Below, in pieces: positions 25,489 through 30,718 of a stretch of DNA of 32,988 nt; position 1 is the stretch's first letter; each line of letters starts with the position of its first letter. The DNA lies in NCBI GenBank assembly GCA_016926595.1, contig JAFGOG010000015.1:1-32988 (forward strand), read 5' to 3'. Source of the DNA: Anaerolineae bacterium (lineage in GTDB: Bacteria; Chloroflexota; Anaerolineae; JAAYZQ01). The translations under genes were made by a program, and so were the position numbers. The notes beneath the pieces are model-generated. The model did not search any database, was not told the DNA's origin, and saw nothing but the letters and a program-made list of their open reading frames with translations.

Positions 25489-26160
25489 CTAGGGACCTGT
25501 ATCAGGCGGCGCATCGACCATCAGATCGGCCCAGACCTGCCTGAGCGCTGCCAGGTTGTCAAAGGCCAGGTGGATCGTTTCGATCGTCTTGACGTCCGGC
25601 CTGTAGGTCAGCCGGACCGCCGGGCGCGGCCGGGCGCCAAAATAGAGGTGTCCCAACCGCATCTGCCGGATCATGGCCGGCTCGAAAAAGATGTACCACC
25701 ACCCTATCTCCCACTCTAGCCAGCGGCCCACCAGTAAAAAGCGCGATGGGTGAACGCGGGCCAAGACGATATGCTCCCGCGACGGCACAGTCTGATAGTC
25801 GGCGTCGAGGTCGACGTAATATTGGCGCTTGCCCTCGACGGTGAACCAGCCGCTGGCCCGGGTCGGGATCAGGTCGGCCATGTCGAGGCCGGCGAACGGC
25901 GGCCGATCGTCCAGGAGCGCCTCATCGGGCGCAAAGTGGATGTATCGCCGCCGCATGGCCCAGTACAAAATGCCGGCATAAGCCAGGAACAGGACGCCCA
26001 CGGCCGCAGCCAGCGGCCATCTCGCCATCCTGGAACCGATCAGGACGCCGGCGGCGGCCAGGAGGAGCAGCGCTCCCAGCCAGCGGCCCATCGACCAGCC
26101 GCCGCAGAAATGGCGGCGCAGGCGGTAGGCAATCTGCAGGACGATCCCTCTCCAGCTCAC
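25489..26160 (-). CDS. Membrane protein of unknown function (two TM helices)
   Basis: A 223-residue protein with two close hydrophobic segments (about 27-44 and 49-68, WPLAAAVGVLFLAYAGILYW), then a soluble C-terminal domain of about 150 residues. That domain has features such as GKRQYYVDLDADYQTVPS, and GWWYIFFEPAMIRQMRLGHL. I do not recognise the family. The C-terminal part reads like a beta-rich PH-like membrane-protein domain, but that is weak inference. The GTG at 26160 is the longest start, and an ATG at 26091 (MGRWLGALLLL) is an alternative since neither has a strong Shine-Dalgarno site. A near-consensus promoter precedes it. Confidence 0.65.
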   Translation of the reverse strand: MSWRGIVLQIAYRLRRHFCGGWSMGRWLGALLLLAAAGVLIGSRMARWPLAAAVGVLFLAYAGILYWAMRRRYIHFAPDEALLDDRPPFAGLDMADLIPTRASGWFTVEGKRQYYVDLDADYQTVPSREHIVLARVHPSRFLLVGRWLEWEIGWWYIFFEPAMIRQMRLGHLYFGARPRPAVRLTYRPDVKTIETIHLAFDNLAALRQVWADLMVDAPPDTGP

Positions 26161-26208
26161 TGGCTCCAGCTCGACGGCGCTCCGACCCGGGAATTATCGC
26201 GCGCCTGG

Positions 26209-26237
26209 AGTATAGCACAGCCGGCCAGGTGTGTCAA
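26209..26237 (-). promoter_or_regulatory. Near-consensus sigma70 promoter, minus strand
   Basis: TTGACA (26232-26237) and TATACT (26209-26214) on the minus strand, 17 bp apart, about 50 bp upstream of the GTG at 26160. Drives the two-TM gene and possibly the genes beyond it. Confidence 0.8.
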
Positions 26238-26262
26238 CAGGGTTGTAGGGGCGCGGCGGGAA

Positions 26263-26291
26263 TTGACAAACTGCCCGCTTGCTTCTATAAT
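26263..26291 (+). promoter_or_regulatory. Perfect consensus sigma70 promoter, plus strand
   Basis: TTGACA (26263-26268), a 17-bp spacer and TATAAT (26286-26291). The predicted transcription start near 26298 is about 19 bp before the GTG of the UbiA-family gene. Confidence 0.9.
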
Positions 26292-26316
26292 CCTTACCGA
26301 CTGTGCGGGAGGGCTT

Positions 26317-27366
26317 GTGAACGACAAGAAAACCGGCCTGGCCATGTGGCGGACCGCCCTGTGGACCCTGGTCAAGATCGACGACAAGAAAGAGTGGGAC
26401 CGGCTCGACGTCGTGTCCAAGTGGCTGATCGCCACCCGCTCGGCGGTGACCACGGTGACGATCTATTCGTGCATCATCGCCGGGCTGCTGGCCTGGCGCG
26501 ATGGCTATTTCGCCTGGCTGCCGTGGCTGGTCGTCACCCTCGGCCTGTTCGTCGCCCACGGCACGAACAACCTGCTGAACGACTATACCGATTTCAACCG
26601 CGGCGTCGACAGCGACAACTATTTCCGGACACAGTACGGAGCCCATCCCCTGGTGCAGGGGTTCTGGACCAATCGCCAGCAGTTGCGGTGGTTCGCCGCC
26701 AGCGGCGTGCTGGCGGCGCTGGCGGGGGTTTTCGCCCTGGTCTACACCGGCTTGAATCCGGTGGTCATTGGCCTTTTCGCTTTTGGCGCAGTGGTACTGC
26801 TGCTCTACACCTGGCCGCTCAAGTATCTGGGCCTGGGCGAGCTGTCCATCTTTCTGATCTGGGGCCCGATCCTGATCGCCGGGGTGTACATCGTCCTCGC
26901 CCGCGGCTGGACTGGGAATGTATGGAACGTGGCCCTGGCCGGCGTGCCCTTTGGCCTGAGTGTGGCCAGCATCAACGTCGGGAAGCACATCGACAAGCTG
27001 GCCGACGACAGGAAAAGGGGGGTGGGCACCCTGCCGGTGAGGGTGGGCGAGAAGACGGCGCGCTATATCAACATGGCGGCGCTGGCGCTGATCTATGCCG
27101 TGATCGTCTATCTGATCTTTGTGCCGCGCTATTTCACCCCGGTGATGCTGGTGGTCTTGCTGGCCGGGCAACGCCTGTTCATGGTGCTCCGCGTGCTCGG
27201 CAAGCCGCGCCCAGAGGACCCGCCCGAAGGCTATCCGGCCTGGCCAACCTGGTTTTCCGGTTTTGCCTTTTTCCATAACCGGATGTTTGGCGGGCTGTTT
27301 ATCCTGGGGTTGATCGTCGATACGCTGCTGCGGGTGGCGGCGGGCGGCTTTTGGCCGATGAGGTGA
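26317..27366 (+). CDS. UbiA-family prenyltransferase (MenA-like)
   Basis: A 349-residue integral membrane enzyme that attaches a polyprenyl chain to an aromatic acceptor. Both Asp-rich Mg/diphosphate motifs are present: NNLLNDYTDFNRGVD (Asp89, Asp92, Asp98) and KHIDKLADDRKRG (Asp226, Asp230, Asp231). About eight hydrophobic helices are visible from residue 38 onward. The second-motif context GVGTLPVRVGEKTA is typical of UbiA enzymes of the menaquinone type, and most Chloroflexota use menaquinone. Yet no other quinone genes lie nearby, so chlorophyll, haem or lipid roles remain possible. GTG at 26317 has GGGAGG 4 bases before it; the longer open frame upstream (from 25750) is antisense to the neighbouring gene. 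Confidence 0.88.
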   Translation: MNDKKTGLAMWRTALWTLVKIDDKKEWDRLDVVSKWLIATRSAVTTVTIYSCIIAGLLAWRDGYFAWLPWLVVTLGLFVAHGTNNLLNDYTDFNRGVDSDNYFRTQYGAHPLVQGFWTNRQQLRWFAASGVLAALAGVFALVYTGLNPVVIGLFAFGAVVLLLYTWPLKYLGLGELSIFLIWGPILIAGVYIVLARGWTGNVWNVALAGVPFGLSVASINVGKHIDKLADDRKRGVGTLPVRVGEKTARYINMAALALIYAVIVYLIFVPRYFTPVMLVVLLAGQRLFMVLRVLGKPRPEDPPEGYPAWPTWFSGFAFFHNRMFGGLFILGLIVDTLLRVAAGGFWPMR

Positions 27367-27375
27367 CGCCAAGGG

Positions 27376-27406
27376 TCAAATCTCCGATTTGACAAAAATC
27401 GATTTT
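27376..27406. promoter_or_regulatory. Two palindromes overlapping a promoter (operator-like)
   Basis: TCAAATC-TCC-GATTTGA (27376-27392) runs into the -35 hexamer, and AAAATCGATTTT (27395-27406) fills the spacer. Both are perfect. Their position over the RNA polymerase site suggests repressor binding. Confidence 0.55.
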
Positions 27407-27416
27407 GTGGTATAGT
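27389..27416 (+). promoter_or_regulatory. Sigma70 promoter for the leader RNA/phosphoesterase-proS operon
   Basis: TTGACA (27389-27394) and TATAGT (27411-27416), 16 bp apart. Start of transcription is expected near 27423, giving a leader of about 200 nt. Confidence 0.8.
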
Positions 27417-27422
27417 GTGAAG

Positions 27423-27601
27423 GCTAATCTGAGAAGAGGTTGAGGTTGATTTGAACGCGCAAACTGCTATCCGCCGCTCGCCGGGTGGTACCCCTGGTAG
27501 CCCTAGCCTGCCGCCAGAGGGCGGTTCTGGATAGCTTGCGCTTGTCGTTTGGCATTCAACGGGCCAGCTCTCCAGATCGGTCTGAGAGCTGGCCTTTTAT
27601 T
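27423..27601 (+). ncRNA. Structured leader or small RNA ending in an intrinsic terminator
   Basis: About 178 nt between a strong promoter and a strong terminator, with no coding sequence. A 13-bp stem (GCGCAA 27457-27462 and GCTATCC 27466-27472 pair with GGATAGC 27529-27535 and TTGCGC 27536-27541) encloses a GC-rich core with GGGTGGTACC (27483-27492). A 5' segment (27427-27434) could pair with the upper 5' arm of the terminator (27569-27577), so an attenuation switch is possible. It could be a riboswitch-like leader for the operon or an independent small RNA. GGGTGGTACC recalls the T-box motif, but the overall architecture does not match. Family unknown to me. Confidence 0.55.
27562..27601 (+). 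terminator. Rho-independent terminator/attenuator upstream of the phosphoesterase
   Basis: GGCCAGCTCT pairs with AGAGCTGGCC (27562-27571 with 27585-27594). The helix is extended inside by CAGA/TCTG around a TCGG loop, then TTTTATT. It lies 24 bp before the ATG at 27626, so the downstream operon needs readthrough unless another promoter exists. Confidence 0.9.
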
Positions 27602-27625
27602 GTGCCTGCCGGACTGAAGGGCTAG

Positions 27626-28291
27626 ATGAAGATCCTGGCGATCAGCGATCGAGTTGACGAGATGCTGTACAGCGCCGCCATCCGCCGGGTCCTGGGCGAG
27701 GTGGACCTGGTGCTGAGCTGCGGCGATCTGCCCCAGTATTACCTGGAGTTTGTGTTGACTATGCTGGGCGGGCCGCTGTTCTACGTCGTCGGTAACCATC
27801 CGCAGGAGATCAAAGGCATATATGAGACTCGGGACAAGTGGGAATACCCGAAAGGGGGCGAGAACCTGGACGGGCGGGTGGTCCGCTACCGCGGGCTGCT
27901 GATCGCCGGACTCGAAGGCTCGATGCGCTACAACGACAGTCCATACTTCCAGTACACAGATCGGGAGATGGCGCTCAAGATGTGGCAGTTGGCGCCGTGT
28001 CTGGTGCTCAACAAGCTGCGCTACGGGCGCTACCTGGACATTCTGATCACCCACGCGCCGCCATACAGCGTTCACGACCGGGCGGATCTGTGCCACCAGG
28101 GGTTTCGGGCTTTTCTGACGATGATGCGCTATTTCCGGCCCCAGTACCTGATCCATGGCCATGTCCATGTCTACGACCCAACTCAGGTACGGGAGACCAT
28201 GTACCGCAATACGCTGGTGATCAACGCCTACGGTTACCGGATGCTGAACCTGGAGGAGGGGACAGGGCGGCTATGCATGACTCTGCCATGA
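27626..28291 (+). CDS. Calcineurin-like metallophosphoesterase
   Basis: A 221-residue cytoplasmic phosphoesterase with a two-metal site. Visible motifs are ISDRVDE (Asp8), CGDLP (Asp34), VGNHP (Asn57, His58), THAPP (His143) and HGHVH (His177, 179, 181). The first motif normally reads DxH; here Arg9 and Val10 follow Asp8, so that metal-ligand His is missing, although the other motifs are intact. GNHP instead of GNHD/E is also slightly unusual. Substrate is unknown. ATG at 27626 follows the terminator hairpin. The stop codon overlaps the next gene by 4 bp (ATGA), suggesting translational coupling. Confidence 0.88.
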   Translation: MKILAISDRVDEMLYSAAIRRVLGEVDLVLSCGDLPQYYLEFVLTMLGGPLFYVVGNHPQEIKGIYETRDKWEYPKGGENLDGRVVRYRGLLIAGLEGSMRYNDSPYFQYTDREMALKMWQLAPCLVLNKLRYGRYLDILITHAPPYSVHDRADLCHQGFRAFLTMMRYFRPQYLIHGHVHVYDPTQVRETMYRNTLVINAYGYRMLNLEEGTGRLCMTLP

Positions 28292-29202
28292 GGTTCCAGG
28301 CCAACGAGGCGTTCAGCCGGGCTCGCCGGCGAGCTCTGTGGCAGGGGGTGCTGGGCTTGCTCAAAGGAAAACAGGGCATTCAGTCCGGCCTGCTGTCGTT
28401 CGACGCCGTCCGTGACAAGCTCAAGATCCGGGGGCAGCACTATGCCGGGCTGCAGATGATCCCGCTGGACAAGATCGTGGGCAGCGTGGGGCGCTACCAG
28501 GACTTTGACCGGGCTTTTCTGCCGGCCCAGGAGCACATCCGCGAGCGGTGGCGGGTGGTATATGAAGCGACGCAGAAGGAGGGCCTGCCGCCCATTGAGG
28601 TATACAAGATCGGCGACGCGTACTTTGTGCGCGATGGGCACCACCGTGTCTCGGTGCTGAAAGAGATGGGAGCGACGCACGTCGAGGCGTACGTCACCGA
28701 GCTCGAGACGCCTGTGCCGCTGCCGGCCGACACGGTCGAGGCCGATCTGGACCTAAAGGGGGAATATGCGGCCTTTTTGTTCGAGACGGGCCTGGACCGG
28801 CTGCGGCCGGAACAGCAGATCGAGTTCACCGTGCCCGGCCAGTACCGCAAGCTGGAGGAGCACATCGCCGTGCATCGCTACTTTGTGAGCCAGCGTGAGA
28901 GCCGCGAGGTGCCCTACGGCGAGGCGGTGGCGCGTTGGTACGACGAGGTCTATTGTCCGCTGGTCGAGATCATCCGCGAGGCGGAGATACTGGAGCAGTT
29001 TCCGGGCCGCACCGAGGCCGACCTGTACCTGTGGTTGATCGAGCATCGGTATTATCTTAGCGAAGAGACCGGGTACGAGGTGCCGTTGGAAGAGGCGGCG
29101 GCCGATTTCAGCGCCGAGTTCAGCCGCGGGCCCGGCAGGAAAGAGCTGGAGGCCGGGGTGAAAAAGGCCATAGCCGACAGCAAAGAATCGACAGGCCGAT
29201 GA
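28288..29202 (+). CDS. ParB-like/DUF4032-like protein
   Basis: A 304-residue protein (309 from an ATG at 28273). The middle (about 55-135) looks like a ParB/sulfiredoxin-type domain: PLDKIVGSVGRYQDFDRAF, then LPPIEVYKIGDAYFVRDGHH with the ParB-like DGHHRVS turn. The C-terminal part, with FPGRTEADLYLWLIEHRYYL followed by SEETG, recalls DUF4032 proteins of Actinobacteria, which combine similar modules; that is recollection. ParB-type folds bind CTP or nucleic acid, but no DNA-binding HTH is visible. I prefer ATG 28288 because it overlaps the phosphoesterase stop by 4 bp. It lies 12 bp before proS, so it may relate to translation or cell-state control, an inference from context only. Confidence 0.75.
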   Translation: MRFQANEAFSRARRRALWQGVLGLLKGKQGIQSGLLSFDAVRDKLKIRGQHYAGLQMIPLDKIVGSVGRYQDFDRAFLPAQEHIRERWRVVYEATQKEGLPPIEVYKIGDAYFVRDGHHRVSVLKEMGATHVEAYVTELETPVPLPADTVEADLDLKGEYAAFLFETGLDRLRPEQQIEFTVPGQYRKLEEHIAVHRYFVSQRESREVPYGEAVARWYDEVYCPLVEIIREAEILEQFPGRTEADLYLWLIEHRYYLSEETGYEVPLEEAAADFSAEFSRGPGRKELEAGVKKAIADSKESTGR

Positions 29203-29214
29203 TAGGAGGGCAAG

Positions 29215-30657
29215 ATGACTGAAGAGAAAAAGCTGACATCGCCAAGCACAGACTATTCGGCGTGGTACAACGAGGTCGTCGTCCGCGCCGAGCTGGCCGA
29301 CTATGCCCCGGTGCGGGGCTGCATGGTGGTTCTGCCTTATGGGACGGCGCTGTGGGAGAACTGCCAGCAGGGCCTCGACCGCAGGTTCAAGGAGACCGGG
29401 CACCAGAATGCGCTGTTCCCGCTGCTGATCCCGATGTCGTTCTTGCAAAAAGAGAAGGAGCATGTGGAAGGGTTCAAGCCAGAGCTGGCGGTGGTGACGT
29501 TCGGCGGGGGAAAGGAGCTGGAGGAGCCGCTGGTGGTGCGGCCCACGTCCGAAACGGTCATCGGCCACATGTATGCCAAGTGGGTGCGCTCCTATCGCGA
29601 TCTGCCGATCCTGATCAACCAGTGGGGCAGCGTGGTGCGCTGGGAGATGCGCACCCGGCTTTTCCTGCGGACGCTCGAGTTCTACTGGCAGGAAGGCCAC
29701 ACCGCCCACGCCACGCCCGGCGAGGCGCAGGAGGAGACGCGGCGCATGTTGGGCGTGTACGCCGATTTTGCCGTCAACGACGCGGCCATCGCCGTGGTCG
29801 AGGGCCGCAAGAGCCGCACCGAAAAGTTCGCCGGGGCCGTCGCCAGCTACAGCATCGAGGCGATGATGGGCAACAAGTGGGCCCTCCAGGCCGGCACCAG
29901 CCACTTCTTTGGCCAGAACTTTGCCAGGGCGTTCGACATCCGCTACCTGGACGAGAAGAACGAGCTGCAGCACTGCTGGACCACGAGCTGGGGGCTCAGC
30001 ACGCGCATGGTCGGCGCCATCATCATGGTTCACGGCGACGGCCAGGGGCTCAAGCTGCCGCCCAAGCTGGCGCCCTACCAGGTGGTCATCGTCCCGATCT
30101 GGCGGGAAGAAGGCCAAAAGGGGGCGGTGCTGGAGGCCGTCGAGCGGGTCCGCGCCGAGCTTGCGACGCGCTTCCGGGTAAAGGTGGACGCCCGCGAAGA
30201 GTTCACGCCCGGTTGGAAATTCAACGAGTGGGAGCTGCGCGGCGTGCCGCTGCGGGTCGAGATCGGCCCGCGCGACGTGGCCCAGCAGAGCGTGATGCTG
30301 GCCCGGCGCGACGTGGCCGGCAGGGCCGGCAAATCGCCGGCCAGCATGGACGGCCTGGCCGACGCGGTGGGCAAGCTGTTGGACACTATCCAGGCCGGGA
30401 TGCTGGCCAGCTCGGCCGCCTTTATGGAGGCCAACATCCACGAGGCGCGGACCTATGACGAGCTGAGACAGATCGTGGCTGGCGGCTGGGCCAAGGCCTA
30501 CTGGTGCGGCGACGACGCCTGCGAGGCCAGGATCAAGGAGGAGACCAAGGCCACTAACCGCAACATCCCGCTGGATCAGGGCGGCGGCGGGCCGGGCAGG
30601 TGCGTGGTGTGCGGCCAGCCGGCTGAGGAGTGGGCCTACTGGGCGCGGGCGTACTAG
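29215..30657 (+). CDS. proS: Prolyl-tRNA synthetase, archaeal/eukaryotic-type
   Basis: A 480-residue class II aminoacyl-tRNA synthetase that charges tRNA-Pro with proline. Motif 2 (VVRWEMRTRLFLRTLEFYWQ) with EGHTAH, motif 3 (VPLRVEIGPRD) and RPTSETVI are clear. It lacks the large INS editing insertion of typical bacterial ProRS and has the anticodon-binding domain (about 285-400). A C-terminal extension follows with Cys residues in CGDDACEARIKE and GRCVVCG, a probable zinc site of the archaeal-type enzyme, ending WAYWARAY as that type does. ATG at 29215 has an AGGAGGG site, 12 bp after the ParB-like gene. It is followed by a bidirectional terminator. Confidence 0.96.
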   Translation: MTEEKKLTSPSTDYSAWYNEVVVRAELADYAPVRGCMVVLPYGTALWENCQQGLDRRFKETGHQNALFPLLIPMSFLQKEKEHVEGFKPELAVVTFGGGKELEEPLVVRPTSETVIGHMYAKWVRSYRDLPILINQWGSVVRWEMRTRLFLRTLEFYWQEGHTAHATPGEAQEETRRMLGVYADFAVNDAAIAVVEGRKSRTEKFAGAVASYSIEAMMGNKWALQAGTSHFFGQNFARAFDIRYLDEKNELQHCWTTSWGLSTRMVGAIIMVHGDGQGLKLPPKLAPYQVVIVPIWREEGQKGAVLEAVERVRAELATRFRVKVDAREEFTPGWKFNEWELRGVPLRVEIGPRDVAQQSVMLARRDVAGRAGKSPASMDGLADAVGKLLDTIQAGMLASSAAFMEANIHEARTYDELRQIVAGGWAKAYWCGDDACEARIKEETKATNRNIPLDQGGGGPGRCVVCGQPAEEWAYWARAY

Positions 30658-30673
30658 CACGCTAAAAGAAAAA

Positions 30674-30713
30674 GACCTGACGGGTGTCCCCAAACCCGTC
30701 AGGTCTCTTTTTT
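30674..30713. terminator. Bidirectional intrinsic terminator
   Basis: GACCTGACGGGT (30674-30685) pairs perfectly with ACCCGTCAGGTC (30694-30705) around an 8-base loop. A T-rich tract follows (30706-30713) and an A-rich tract precedes (30664-30673). It serves both proS (plus) and the protease gene (minus), which converge here. Confidence 0.95.
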
Positions 30714-30718
30714 ACTTC

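Noticed and set aside
27480..27500. T-box riboswitch, because of GGGTGGTACC upstream of an operon with proS
   Set aside because: The motif lies inside the 13-bp stem instead of after a Stem I. Only about 60 nt precede it, and it does not form the 5' side of the terminator. I keep it as a structured leader of unknown class.
27423..27601. 6S RNA
   Set aside because: Length and flanking signals fit, but the 5' about 35 nt do not pair with the 3' end and I cannot form the long closing stem and central bubble.
28753..30693. 646-residue open frame on the minus strand
   Set aside because: It is antisense to proS and to the end of the ParB-like gene. ProRS motifs prove the plus strand.
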